A stretch of DNA of 64,000 bases from contig DZCW01000003.1 of the NCBI GenBank assembly GCA_022736555.1, forward strand, positions 1 through 64,000. Reading direction: 5' to 3'. The position numbers and the translations under genes are program-made. Position 1 is the stretch's first letter, and each line of letters starts with the position of its first letter. This document shows, piece after piece, positions 18,028 to 27,228 of the stretch. Below the pieces are notes generated by a model. It saw nothing but the letters and a program-made list of their open reading frames with translations, was not told where the DNA came from and ran no database searches. The stretch comes from Candidatus Saccharimonas sp. (GTDB taxonomy: Bacteria; Patescibacteriota; Saccharimonadia; Saccharimonadales; Saccharimonadaceae).

Positions 18028-19062
18028 TTATATCTCGACAAATTCAATAACTTCTGGTGGTGTATTGGCGGTAGATATTGCCACTAAACATAAATTAACA
18101 TCACCCAAATCATGGCAATGAACAAAAAGCTTTGCCGCAAATTTCATTTGGTTAAGCTTCTTTTTAATAATAATTTCCAAGCCACCACCCTGACGGTCGG
18201 TTTTACGATATTTAACTTCGCAAAAATATATCGTGTCGCCTTTTTGGGATACGATATCAATTTCACAATATTTAGTTTTCCAATTACGATCTAGGATCTT
18301 ATGACCGGCACGGACTAAATATTCAGAAGCTGCATTTTCCGCCAAATCGCCAATTCGTTTGCTAGTTGGTTTCACCGAAGCGTTCCGAACTCCCTTTTGC
18401 ATCAAAACATCTACAGCCCGAGCGTAATAAGGCGCCGTGGCCCTTATCGTGCCCGCCGCGAAGCCGTTTTGGTCAAAAGTGGAGCCAGGCCGATCATTAT
18501 TACGATATTTCGCTAATGGCGCAAATGATAGTCTATGCAGTGGCGTAACGCCCAACTTATCAATAGCCTGAATATGCATGGCTGTGCCATACCCAACATG
18601 GTTTTTAAAACCATAACCCGGGTATATATCATCCTGTGATTCCATATAATTATCACGGGCAACCTTGGCGACGATCGATGCCGCCGACACACTAGGCACT
18701 AGTAAATCGGCCTTTTTCATAGTCGTGACGTACTGGCCTTTGCTGGTTCCTGCCAAAAAATTAACAGTGCCGTCAATTATAATCTCATGGTAAGGCACAG
18801 TTATTTGTTCGACCGCCAGTTTAGTCGCCAATACCAATGATCGCGACAGGCCGATCTCGTCAATTACAGCCGCCTCGACCCAACCTAGGCCGATACCAGC
18901 GGCTTTGGCGCGAATCTCGATATCTAACCTGTTGCGTTGTTTTTTAGTTAGTTTTTTACTGTCAGTTAAGCCATCAATTACAGCTCCACCTAAAACTACC
19001 GCGCCAATCACTAGCGGTCCCGCCCAAGGCCCCCGCCCAACTTCATCAATGCCAAGTATCAT
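18028..19062 (-). CDS. rnhB: Fusion of ribonuclease HII and YraN (UPF0102)
   Basis: A 344-aa two-domain protein. Residues 1-200 are RNase HII, which nicks RNA in DNA-RNA hybrids: MILGIDEVGRGPWAGP carries the catalytic D6-E7, and SVSAASIVAKVARD and GYGT...H motifs follow. After a linker of about 30 residues, residues 235-344 match the YraN/UPF0102 nuclease-like fold (GDLAENAASEYL, then E-x-D in CEIDIV and EVKYR, the PD-(D/E)XK signature). rnhB and yraN are neighbours in many bacteria, but a fused protein is uncommon. There is no stop codon between the two parts. It follows rplS, as in the classical operon. Confidence 0.9.
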   Translation of the reverse strand: MILGIDEVGRGPWAGPLVIGAVVLGGAVIDGLTDSKKLTKKQRNRLDIEIRAKAAGIGLGWVEAAVIDEIGLSRSLVLATKLAVEQITVPYHEIIIDGTVNFLAGTSKGQYVTTMKKADLLVPSVSAASIVAKVARDNYMESQDDIYPGYGFKNHVGYGTAMHIQAIDKLGVTPLHRLSFAPLAKYRNNDRPGSTFDQNGFAAGTIRATAPYYARAVDVLMQKGVRNASVKPTSKRIGDLAENAASEYLVRAGHKILDRNWKTKYCEIDIVSQKGDTIYFCEVKYRKTDRQGGGLEIIIKKKLNQMKFAAKLFVHCHDLGDVNLCLVAISTANTPPEVIEFVEI

Positions 19063-19078
19063 TTAATTATAATAACAT

Positions 19079-19106
19079 CAAAAAATCCCGCCTAGATGGC
19101 GGGATT
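19079..19106 (-). terminator. Intrinsic terminator of rplS
   Basis: A 9-bp GC-rich stem (19084-19092 with 19098-19106) and 5-nt loop followed by at least five T on the minus strand. It sits between rplS and the rnhB-yraN fusion, so the fusion may rely on readthrough or its own promoter. Confidence 0.85.
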
Positions 19107-19128
19107 AGTTATCTTTTACAGATTTGGA

Positions 19129-19650
19129 TTACGCTTCGGCGTGACGAGCTTCGACTTCGGCTTGCTTAGCGACTAGTTCAGCCTCGGCAGCAGCCTTTTC
19201 GGCTAGTTTAGCTTCGGCTTCGGCAACGGCTAGCTCTTTTAGGCGAGCAGCTTCGATTTCGGCAGCTTCGTCGTCAATATCGTTAACACCCTCACGGTCA
19301 AAGTTAAGGTTTTTGAGACGAGCACTCTTACCACTACGTTCACGCAAAAAGCTAAGATAATTACGACGAACCTTAGCACGTCTAACGATTTCAATCTTTT
19401 CAACCAATGGGCTGTGGATCATAAAACCTTTTTCAACACCAACACCGCTAGCAATTTTGCGAACGGTAATTCGTGAAGTGTGTGATAATTTACGATCGGT
19501 ACGGATTACAACGCCTTCAAAGATCTGAATACGCTCTTTGGCACCTTCTCTAATTTTTTGATGTACACGAACAGTATCGCCGCTACGAACGTCAACTACA
19601 TTAGACTTTTTCTGGGCTTCATTAACCTTTTTGATTAGTTCAAAACTCAT
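19129..19650 (-). CDS. rplS: 50S ribosomal protein L19 with long acidic tail
   Basis: L19 sits at the 30S-50S interface. Residues 1-115 match the family (DVRSGDTVRVHQKIREG, IQIFEGVVIR, VEKIEIVRRAKVRRNYLSFLRERSGKSARLK). L19 is normally about 115 aa, but this protein has 173, with a C-terminal 55-residue tail made mostly of Ala, Glu and Lys (probable long helix). The ATG at 19650 is preferred over a GTG at 19662 because the GTG lies in the purine stretch that would serve as the ribosome binding site. Confidence 0.94.
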   Translation of the reverse strand: MSFELIKKVNEAQKKSNVVDVRSGDTVRVHQKIREGAKERIQIFEGVVIRTDRKLSHTSRITVRKIASGVGVEKGFMIHSPLVEKIEIVRRAKVRRNYLSFLRERSGKSARLKNLNFDREGVNDIDDEAAEIEAARLKELAVAEAEAKLAEKAAAEAELVAKQAEVEARHAEA

Positions 19651-19740
19651 TACTATACTCACTTTTACAATTTATAATACAATCGATTATTGACTATACC
19701 ACAGTGGTAGGGATTATAAAAGAGGTAATTTTATAAAAGT

Positions 19741-21366
19741 TTAAATCGCACGATTAATTTCATCTAATGTAGTCTCGCCGCGAAGTGCAGCCAATATGCC
19801 ACTTTCTAGCAGTGTTACCATGCCTGATTTACGAGCAGTATTCTCTATTGTCTCGGAATGAACATCTAGCTCATCGCCGCGTAAAAATCGCTGAATCTCA
19901 TCATTAACAACCATTTGCTCCATAATCACAATTCGTCCATTAAAGCCAAATGGCGAAGTGCTACTGACGACTGGCCGCCACAATTTAAAGTTATCTAGAT
20001 CTGGTTTTTGAATATGGGCTGGCAAATCCTTTAATGCGTTTTGAACCCAGCGTTTAGTCGCTTCGTCTGGTTCATATTCTTCTTTGGTTTCGTCATCTAA
20101 TCGGCGTACTAATCGCTGCGCAATAACCAGACGAATAGCCGAGCTGAATATCGGGTTAACGCCAATCAAATCGATCATACGGCTAAAGGCGGTAGAGGTA
20201 GAAATCGCATGAAAGCTAGAAAGTACTAAATGACCAGTTATCGATGCCTGTATGGCCGTCTTGGCAGTGTCAGCATCACGAATTTCACCAACCATCACAA
20301 CATCAGGGTCTAATCGCAAAACCGCCCTCAGACCGTCAGCAAAGCTCTGACCATTCGAAGTATCAATTGGGATTTGTGAGATACCAGTAATTCCATATTC
20401 AATTGGATCCTCGAGCGTAATAATTTTACGTCCAGTGGTATTAAGAGCATTTATAATACTGTAAAGCGTAGTCGATTTACCGCTACCAGTCGGACCAACC
20501 ATCAAAACCATACCTCTAGGATGATTAATAACTTCATCAATCTCGGCTCGTTCAGTTGGCCCAATACCTAATCGATCTAAATTGAGCATAGATTCATCAA
20601 AATTAAACAACCTCAAAACTGCATCTTGGCCATACATTGTCGGCACGGTTTCAACACGCAAATTTAATAAATGAGTTACGCCATCACGCGTTATCTCCTT
20701 TTGCATATGACCCGACTGAGATTCTTTGGCAGCTGTCGAGATATTAGCCCGTGATGCCAAGGCACTCAATATTACTCTATAGCGATCGTTTTCTAGATCA
20801 GCCACTGGATGTAAAACACCATCGATACGCATACGAATCCTCATATGAGTACGCTGGTTTTCAATGTGTATATCACTAGCACCCAAGCGATCAGCTTGAT
20901 CTATTAGATAATCAAATACTTCGTCACTGCCAACAGAGTTGAGAGTCTTACTAACCTCGGTAATAGTGTTACTGTCACCTTCCCTAGCAATTTTAATATC
21001 ATCGTGGACGACTTTTACGACTGGGTCATAACGATCCATTAGTCGTCGATAGCCAGCGTTACTAATTAGGAAAAATTTGATATTTTTACCAGTGTCATTA
21101 TATTGTTTAGATAATTCACGGATAAAAGATTGAGGGGTTTGAGTAGTAACACCGAATTGCCACGGTTTGCCATCCCCATTGCTGGATGTTAATGGTATGA
21201 CACGACTTTGATGCATAATATCAACACTAATAATACCGTTTAAGAGCGCGATGGTATCTTCGAATTGACGAGTATCTAAATACTGAAGACTCAAAATAGC
21301 CGCTCGTTGTGAAGTGGCCTGTTCATCAGCTTCACGTCTACTTTGCTGGATTTTATCTTCTTCCAT
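19741..21366 (-). CDS. Type IV pilus/type II secretion assembly ATPase (PilB/GspE family)
   Basis: A 541-aa hexameric ATPase that powers pilin polymerisation at the inner membrane. Walker A GPTGSGKST is at 291-299, the Asp box and Walker B (VVMVGEIRDADTAK) follow, then a His box (TGHLVLSSFHA). The N-terminal MshEN-like part is short. The tetra-cysteine zinc site found after ARRL in most PilB/GspE proteins is absent: LVRRL is followed by acidic residues with no CxxC. No other pilus gene is in the window. A TGC-TATAAT box lies 9 nt before the ATG. Confidence 0.92.
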   Translation of the reverse strand: MEEDKIQQSRREADEQATSQRAAILSLQYLDTRQFEDTIALLNGIISVDIMHQSRVIPLTSSNGDGKPWQFGVTTQTPQSFIRELSKQYNDTGKNIKFFLISNAGYRRLMDRYDPVVKVVHDDIKIAREGDSNTITEVSKTLNSVGSDEVFDYLIDQADRLGASDIHIENQRTHMRIRMRIDGVLHPVADLENDRYRVILSALASRANISTAAKESQSGHMQKEITRDGVTHLLNLRVETVPTMYGQDAVLRLFNFDESMLNLDRLGIGPTERAEIDEVINHPRGMVLMVGPTGSGKSTTLYSIINALNTTGRKIITLEDPIEYGITGISQIPIDTSNGQSFADGLRAVLRLDPDVVMVGEIRDADTAKTAIQASITGHLVLSSFHAISTSTAFSRMIDLIGVNPIFSSAIRLVIAQRLVRRLDDETKEEYEPDEATKRWVQNALKDLPAHIQKPDLDNFKLWRPVVSSTSPFGFNGRIVIMEQMVVNDEIQRFLRGDELDVHSETIENTARKSGMVTLLESGILAALRGETTLDEINRAI

Positions 21367-21375
21367 TTGATCCTT

Positions 21376-21384
21376 ATTATAGCA
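21376..21384 (-). promoter_or_regulatory. Extended -10 of the pilB-like gene
   Basis: TGC-TATAAT lies 9 nt before the ATG (21366). The predicted leader is only 2-3 nt, or the AAGGAT in between acts as a very short ribosome binding site. Confidence 0.5.
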
Positions 21385-21416
21385 GAAAGTGCTAATGTTT
21401 TACAGGTCAGACAAAG

Positions 21417-22007
21417 TTAAATAATACTGATAATCGCCAGTGATTGTTCGATTTTCTTAACGACCGAACGACCAATCAACCATTCATCAACAGCCTTAGC
21501 CGCCCCTGGCAAGGCCGCATTACTATAATCGTCGACCACAATAACAGACCCCGACACTAGATGCGATTCAATCACTCTTAATGAATCGATAACCGAGCCA
21601 TAATAGTCACCATCTAAAAAAGCAAAAGATATGACTTCGGGCATATCGGACTTTATCAAATCCGAAAACCAAGCCTTCTTTATATAAGGCATCGGGACTC
21701 TAGCCTGAGTGAGGTTTTTAACTAATTGTTTTTTAGTAGCATGCAATTCACCAACTTGAAATTGTTGACCCAAAGGGCTTAGGTCTTGTCTAGTTTTTTC
21801 GGGTAACCCCTCGAAAGAATCATAAACATATAGTCGTTTATCGGTCGCCATCAGCGTTTTAGTTAAATGAACTGTCGTGGTACCGACATAACAGCCCAGC
21901 TCGACAACATCACCGGTGATTTTTTTATTGATCACTCGATTTAATTCTCGAATAATTATTTCGATTTCTTTTGTATTAACTTGATCGGATAGTAGACCCT
22001 TAGTCAT
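21417..22007 (-). CDS. TylF/MycF-like SAM-dependent methyltransferase
   Basis: A 196-aa class I methyltransferase. SAM motif I is VVELGCYVGTTTVHL (about 35-49), followed by LYVYDSFEGLP, the segment shared by macrocin O-methyltransferases (TylF) and related sugar methyltransferases; the metal-binding VVDDYSN motif is near 155. The expected substrate is a sugar or glycan hydroxyl, but this is not visible from the sequence. It is shorter than TylF (about 250 aa) at the N-terminus. A TAGATT box 6 nt before the ATG may be a leaderless promoter, less certain than others. Confidence 0.8.
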   Translation of the reverse strand: MTKGLLSDQVNTKEIEIIIRELNRVINKKITGDVVELGCYVGTTTVHLTKTLMATDKRLYVYDSFEGLPEKTRQDLSPLGQQFQVGELHATKKQLVKNLTQARVPMPYIKKAWFSDLIKSDMPEVISFAFLDGDYYGSVIDSLRVIESHLVSGSVIVVDDYSNAALPGAAKAVDEWLIGRSVVKKIEQSLAIISII

Positions 22008-22087
22008 TCATTTAATCTAATTAGATTGGTGTGATTTGTAAATACTAATCTGAATATATAGTTGCAAATATATACATAGATATTACA

Positions 22088-22582
22088 ATGGCTAGAATGT
22101 CAGAAATTATCGTTATCGCTCATAATATCCGTTCAACCCATAATATTGGGGCAATTTTTCGCACCGCTGAAGGTTTTGGCGTGTCAAAAATCATACTAAG
22201 CGGCTACAGCCCATACCCAAGAACACAAAATGACGAACGATTGCCGCACATTGCCGATAAACTTACACTGCAGATTCACAAAACCGCCCTTGATGCCGAA
22301 ACTATGGTGCCATTTGAACATCAACCCGAGCCAAATTTGGACCTATTAAAACAGAAGGGGTTCACTATCGTAGGGCTTGAACAAGATAAACGCAGTATTA
22401 TGCTACAAAAATACCAAAAACCACAAAAAATAGCCCTGTTATTAGGCGAAGAAGTTAATGGTATAACTGACGAATTACGCGAAAAATGTGACGATTTGTT
22501 AGAAATCCCGATGGTCGGTCAAAAAGAATCTTTTAATGTGAGTGTGGCCGCTGGCATAGCCCTGTACGCACTAACTATTTAA
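22088..22582 (+). CDS. SpoU/TrmH-family RNA 2'-O-methyltransferase
   Basis: A 164-aa SPOUT-class enzyme. The three family motifs are visible: motif 1 NIRSTHNIGAIFRTAEGFG (13-31), motif 2 ALLLGEEVNGI (about 118-128) and motif 3 LEIPMVGQKESFNVSVAAGI (about 138-157). The protein consists of the catalytic domain only, like TrmL, so the target (tRNA or rRNA) is open. No Shine-Dalgarno sequence precedes the ATG; a second ATG lies three codons in. The end overlaps the convergent dnaE by 8 bp. Confidence 0.9.
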   Translation: MARMSEIIVIAHNIRSTHNIGAIFRTAEGFGVSKIILSGYSPYPRTQNDERLPHIADKLTLQIHKTALDAETMVPFEHQPEPNLDLLKQKGFTIVGLEQDKRSIMLQKYQKPQKIALLLGEEVNGITDELREKCDDLLEIPMVGQKESFNVSVAAGIALYALTI

Positions 22583-25500
22583 CAATAACACTCTCTTTGC
22601 CGATTATTTCTACCAAAGAATTAGTTAGACCATCATTTATATCAACCCTGAATGGTAATTTTATAGCCGATTTTTTATCAGCGCCTAGAACTAAAACCAC
22701 ATCAGCTAGCCCTGGGTGACTGCTACAAGCTTGTTTTAAAGAAAGTAGCGCATCATGATCATCGGGATTTTTAATATGGATGTAAACTTTTTTTATCTCT
22801 TTTGCCACTTCTGGAATCGGTTTCGACACCGGCACTACCGTTGATTTTGGTTTGGCGGCAGTCACCCGTGTCGCTTGGACTCTACCAGATACTTTCGGTC
22901 GATCCATCTTGCGACCAGTTGCGACATAACCATTTAGCTCCTGGTCAGTTATAAATTGTATGTCGTCGGCAATAACCTTGGCATCCGTGCCTAGATTACC
23001 GTCACGATCACGCGCACTAATTTTGCCAGTAATTTTAACGACCGCATCCTGAATTAGTTTTGCGCCACATTGTTCAAAGAGGTTAGGAAAAATAATAATC
23101 TCGCCTTCACCAGTTTTGTCCTCTAACCCCACAAAAGCCATCTTTGAACCACTTTTAGTTACAATCGTACGAACTCGTGATATTAAACCGCCAACCGTAA
23201 CTGATTTACCATCCGTATCGGGCTTAATTTGACTAAGCGACACCGTCTGCTCTTCGAAATAAGCATCATAATTATCGAGTGGATGAGCACTAACGTATAG
23301 TCCCATAAGTTCTCGCTCCCACCCTAATCGCTCCTTGTCGGAATATTTTACAGGCGAAGTTTGCATAGTTATCGTAGGTTGCAAGCCGGATGATTCACCT
23401 AAATCACCGAACAAATCAGTCTGACCACTACTAACCTCTTTTTGTATTTTACTAGCAAAGGCCTGAACGGTTTCTAGATTAAATAATATATCCGAACGAT
23501 CACCCAGACTATCAAAACCGCCGGATTTAATTAACGAATCCCAAGCTTTTTTATTGAATTTGCTAGTCGAAACGCGCTTAGCAAAATCTTCGATGCTATT
23601 GAATTTACCGCCATCTTTACGAGCCCGAAGTACTTCCTCGACAGCCCCAGTACCCACACCCTTAACAGCTGCCATACCAAAACGAATTTCCTTGGTATCT
23701 GGTACGACTGCAAATTCAACATATCCATCATTCACGTCCGGCGGTAATACCTTGATACCCATATGTTTACATTCATTAATTTCAATTGCAAGCCTATCGG
23801 TGTCATCGTGATCACCCGTCATCAGAGCTGCCATAAAGGCCTCTGGATAGTGCGCCTTGAGGTAAGCTGTCCAATAGGCAATAAGGGCGTAACAAGCGGC
23901 ATGGGACTTGTTGAAACAGTAGTTAGCGAACTCTTCTAGCTGTGACCAGAAAGTTTCGGCGACCTTAGGGTCGGCGCCGCTAAAACTAACCGCGCCGTTA
24001 ACGAAGTCGTCTTTGACTTTGCGCATCAGATCGATTTTCTTTTTACCAACGGCTTTACGAAGGGTATCAGCCTGCCCTCCGGTAAACCCGGCAAATTCTT
24101 TGGAAATTTGCATGAACTGTTCCTGATAAACCAAAATGCCATAAGTTTGCTTTAGAGAATTTTCAAACTTTGGGTGCAAATAAGTAATCGGTTCTTGACC
24201 ATGTTTTCGCTTAATAAAACTGTCGATGAATTGCATTGGGCCTGGACGATAGAGCGCCACCATAGCAATAATGTCGTCGAAAACTGATGGTTTTAGCTCA
24301 CGTAGGTACCTCTTCATACCAGCCGATTCAAGCTGAAATACGCCAGTTGAATCACCGCGTTGCAGCAATTTATAGGCTTTCTCGTCATCAAGTGGGATAT
24401 CGCCTAAATCAATCTTAACCTTGTTAACCTTTTTGATAATACGCAGCGCATTATTGATCGTGGTAAGGTTAGATAGCCCCAAAAAGTCCATCTTGAGTAG
24501 ACCTAATTCCTCAACCTGATTCATCGGAAATTGTGTTGAAACAACGCCTTTTTGAGCAAATTCGAGCGGCAAGAATTTCACTAATTTGTCTGGGGCGATC
24601 ACCACACCGCAGGCATGAACACCATGTGAACGAATCGTACCCTCTAGCCTAATCGCAAAATCAAATATCTCCTTGGTTACCGGGCTACTCTCGTAGGCAG
24701 CCTTCAGACCCGCATCTTCGACGATACTCACCTTTAGCGGAATATGGCGACCTTGCGAAGGTGGTGGCACTAATTTCGCTAGTCGATCACTTTCGGCATA
24801 AGGAATTTGCAAAACACGAGCCACATCACGCACAGCGGCGCGCGCCGCCATTTTGCCGAAAGTTACAATGTTCGAGACACGCTCCTCACCATATTTTTGG
24901 GCACAATATTGCACCACTTCGTCGCGACGAGTGTCTTGGATATCAACATCAATATCAGGCATAGAAATACGATCGGGGTTCAAGAAACGCTCAAAAAGTA
25001 GTCCGTATTTAAGCGGATCGAGATCAGTAATATTCAATGAATAAGCAATAATCGAACCGGCTGCCGAACCACGACCTGGCCCAAATATAATACCTTGCGA
25101 TTTACCCCAGTTGATAAAATCCTGGACGATCAAAAAATAGCCGTTAAATCCCATACCATCAACTACACCCAACTCGAATATGGCTCGTTGTAATACATCC
25201 TCTGGTATAAAGACCGCAGCTTCTTCCATGGTCATATCGACCACCTCATCACGTGTTTTACCACCGTAGCGATGCGCCATACCGCGATATACTAATTTAT
25301 CGAGAAACGATTTTTCACTTTCGCCATCAGGTACTGGGAAGGTTGGAATTAAAATCCTACCGAGCTCTAATGTAACATCGCAACGATCAGCAACCTTTTT
25401 CGTGTTCAAAACCGCCTCTGGACAAGTTTTACCCCAACGAGCGATTAAATCCTTTGGATCCGTTACGTATAAATCAAAATCTTTTAGACTCATCCTTTTT

Positions 25501-26234
25501 TCATCAGATAGATAAGCGCCCGTACCAACACAAAGTAATATCTCGTGCGCATCTTGATCGGCATGCGTTAAATAGTGACCATCATTGCTGACAACTAGCG
25601 GTACGTCAATCTCTTTTGACATACGCTGTAGGTACGTGTTTGCCTTTTCTTGCTCGCCCCAATGCCTTGGACAATCTGGGTGACCATGGTCTTGCATTTC
25701 TAGATAATAACGATCACCAAATATTGATTTATACCACAGGGCAATTTCTTTGGCGCCCTCGTAATCATCTTCACGAAGTCTCATACTAACTTCGCTACTA
25801 GCGCATCCCGATAGCACAATTAAGCCTTCGCTGTATTTTTCAATAATTTCATGATCGATTCTGGGTTTGTAATACATACCCTCGAGATTAGCAATTGTGC
25901 TGAGCTGCATCAGGTTTTGGTAACCCTCATTATTCATTGCTAGTAGCGTAATGTGATAACGAACCTTGTCCTTGCTTGGATCGCGATCATGCCTTGACCT
26001 GGCCGCTACATACGCCTCAATACCTAAAATGGGCTTGATACCAACTTCGATAGCAGCCTTGTAAAGCTCGATCACACCAGACATAGTACCGTGGTCAGTG
26101 ATTGCCACAGCTTCCATCCCTAGTTCTTTGACACCGTTGACGAGATCAGGGATCTTAGTCAAACCGTCCAAGAGGCTATGATGAGTGTGATTATGTAGAT
26201 GTACATAATCTGATGGTTTTAATTCGACCCCCAT
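22575..26234 (-). CDS. dnaE: DNA polymerase III subunit alpha
   Basis: The replicative polymerase of 1219 aa. The N-terminal PHP domain keeps HLHNHTHHSLLDG and ITDHGTMSG metal-ligand segments. The polymerase active site PDIDVDIQD lies at about 426-434, with the third aspartate region further on. A helix-hairpin-helix region near 880 and an OB-fold near 1010-1090 follow, and the C-terminal 60 residues resemble the tau-binding part. Length is typical of DnaE1. A TATACT box lies 11 nt before the ATG, so the leader is only a few nt. Confidence 0.96.
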   Translation of the reverse strand: MGVELKPSDYVHLHNHTHHSLLDGLTKIPDLVNGVKELGMEAVAITDHGTMSGVIELYKAAIEVGIKPILGIEAYVAARSRHDRDPSKDKVRYHITLLAMNNEGYQNLMQLSTIANLEGMYYKPRIDHEIIEKYSEGLIVLSGCASSEVSMRLREDDYEGAKEIALWYKSIFGDRYYLEMQDHGHPDCPRHWGEQEKANTYLQRMSKEIDVPLVVSNDGHYLTHADQDAHEILLCVGTGAYLSDEKRMSLKDFDLYVTDPKDLIARWGKTCPEAVLNTKKVADRCDVTLELGRILIPTFPVPDGESEKSFLDKLVYRGMAHRYGGKTRDEVVDMTMEEAAVFIPEDVLQRAIFELGVVDGMGFNGYFLIVQDFINWGKSQGIIFGPGRGSAAGSIIAYSLNITDLDPLKYGLLFERFLNPDRISMPDIDVDIQDTRRDEVVQYCAQKYGEERVSNIVTFGKMAARAAVRDVARVLQIPYAESDRLAKLVPPPSQGRHIPLKVSIVEDAGLKAAYESSPVTKEIFDFAIRLEGTIRSHGVHACGVVIAPDKLVKFLPLEFAQKGVVSTQFPMNQVEELGLLKMDFLGLSNLTTINNALRIIKKVNKVKIDLGDIPLDDEKAYKLLQRGDSTGVFQLESAGMKRYLRELKPSVFDDIIAMVALYRPGPMQFIDSFIKRKHGQEPITYLHPKFENSLKQTYGILVYQEQFMQISKEFAGFTGGQADTLRKAVGKKKIDLMRKVKDDFVNGAVSFSGADPKVAETFWSQLEEFANYCFNKSHAACYALIAYWTAYLKAHYPEAFMAALMTGDHDDTDRLAIEINECKHMGIKVLPPDVNDGYVEFAVVPDTKEIRFGMAAVKGVGTGAVEEVLRARKDGGKFNSIEDFAKRVSTSKFNKKAWDSLIKSGGFDSLGDRSDILFNLETVQAFASKIQKEVSSGQTDLFGDLGESSGLQPTITMQTSPVKYSDKERLGWERELMGLYVSAHPLDNYDAYFEEQTVSLSQIKPDTDGKSVTVGGLISRVRTIVTKSGSKMAFVGLEDKTGEGEIIIFPNLFEQCGAKLIQDAVVKITGKISARDRDGNLGTDAKVIADDIQFITDQELNGYVATGRKMDRPKVSGRVQATRVTAAKPKSTVVPVSKPIPEVAKEIKKVYIHIKNPDDHDALLSLKQACSSHPGLADVVLVLGADKKSAIKLPFRVDINDGLTNSLVEIIGKESVIVK

Positions 26235-26296
26235 GTATACATACTAGTATAACCAATTTGCACGTAGTTTGTATGTAGTAAAAAACAATTCGGGGC

Positions 26297-26569
26297 TTAA
26301 TGTGACACCGTAATGATTATCTGGTTAAGATAAGTGCCTATAGATGGGAACCAATGAGCTATTTGACTTAGAATCCAAATCAGAAACGCCACAACAACCG
26401 TACCGCCAATCAATGTGCCTAAACCAAAGAATATCCCACGAGTGAAGTTCATCCAATACACCTGGAAACGGTTGCGATTAAAATCGTAGAACAACTCTTC
26501 GATTAGCTGCTTGCGAGCACCTAGTTCATTGGTATTTTTTATCGTTTTAGCGATTTTTTTGTGTATCAT
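26297..26569 (-). CDS. Small membrane protein, DUF5665-like
   Basis: A 90-aa protein with a charged N-terminal half, then FYDFNRNRFQVYWMNFTRG and a glycine-rich membrane helix (about 48-68). The pattern agrees with DUF5665, a family common in Patescibacteria with no known function. A second hydrophobic stretch (about 70-86) is amphipathic. It follows the YtxH-like gene by 12 nt and is probably in one operon with it and the gene at 26896. Confidence 0.65.
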   Translation of the reverse strand: MIHKKIAKTIKNTNELGARKQLIEELFYDFNRNRFQVYWMNFTRGIFFGLGTLIGGTVVVAFLIWILSQIAHWFPSIGTYLNQIIITVSH

Positions 26570-26581
26570 GTTAACTAAGTT

Positions 26582-26890
26582 TTATTTCTTGTCGAAAAAA
26601 CCTTTTTTAGCACCTTCGACTGCGCGTTCCGTACGACGTTTTAGATCTTCGGCATCTTTTTTTACATCAGCTGCTGCATCTTGAGCTTTGTCTTTGATGT
26701 CATTAGCCATCTCACTGGTCTCGGCAATAATACAATCCGTTTTATCGACTACTTTGGATTTGATTTCGTCAGTCTTCGTCTTGATTTCATTGCGCATCTC
26801 TTTGCCGGTTTTAGGTGTAGTTAGTATTCCAGTTACAAAACCTGCGGCTGCGCCAATTAGAGCTCCGATTGCAAATTTGCCTTTTGACAT
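26582..26890 (-). CDS. YtxH-like envelope protein
   Basis: A 102-aa protein with the YtxH pattern: SKGKFAIGALIGAAAGFVTGIL forms one glycine/alanine-rich membrane helix, followed by TPKTGKEMR and a long charged coiled coil of Lys/Asp/Glu repeats. YtxH-like proteins are stress or envelope proteins of unknown mechanism. The ATG has an AAAAGGGGA Shine-Dalgarno sequence. It is the middle gene of a three-gene cluster of small membrane proteins. Confidence 0.75.
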   Translation of the reverse strand: MSKGKFAIGALIGAAAGFVTGILTTPKTGKEMRNEIKTKTDEIKSKVVDKTDCIIAETSEMANDIKDKAQDAAADVKKDAEDLKRRTERAVEGAKKGFFDKK

Positions 26891-26895
26891 AATAA

Positions 26896-27153
26896 TTATT
26901 TCCCCTTTTGATTTGTTTTAAATTTTTTAATAATTTTACTCACCATTTCGGCTACGAATATGGGCGACATCATTTTAGAAAAACCAGCTACGGTCGATTC
27001 TAAACCATCAACGGTCCGTTCGGCCGATTTAGTTATTTTGCGAATTTGTCGCGTTAGTACTATTAGATATACAACCAAAACCATTCCTAAAATCAAAAAG
27101 AAAGTTAAGGCTATGGACAATATCACGACTAGAATTTCTGCTGCTGAGCTCAT
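26896..27153 (-). CDS. Small DUF948-like membrane protein
   Basis: An 85-aa protein with one strong N-terminal membrane helix (about 7-33) followed by an amphipathic charged tail, RQIRKITKSAERTVDGLESTVAG. This order is that of DUF948 proteins, which are often encoded next to YtxH genes, as here (5 nt upstream). An AAAGG Shine-Dalgarno sequence precedes the ATG and TATAAC upstream may be the -10 box. Confidence 0.6.
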   Translation of the reverse strand: MSSAAEILVVILSIALTFFLILGMVLVVYLIVLTRQIRKITKSAERTVDGLESTVAGFSKMMSPIFVAEMVSKIIKKFKTNQKGK

Positions 27154-27228
27154 AAATACCTTTCTCGGTACTTGTTATAGAGTAACCTAATCACATAATA
27201 GCATTACCGCTATAAATAAAGCAATCGA

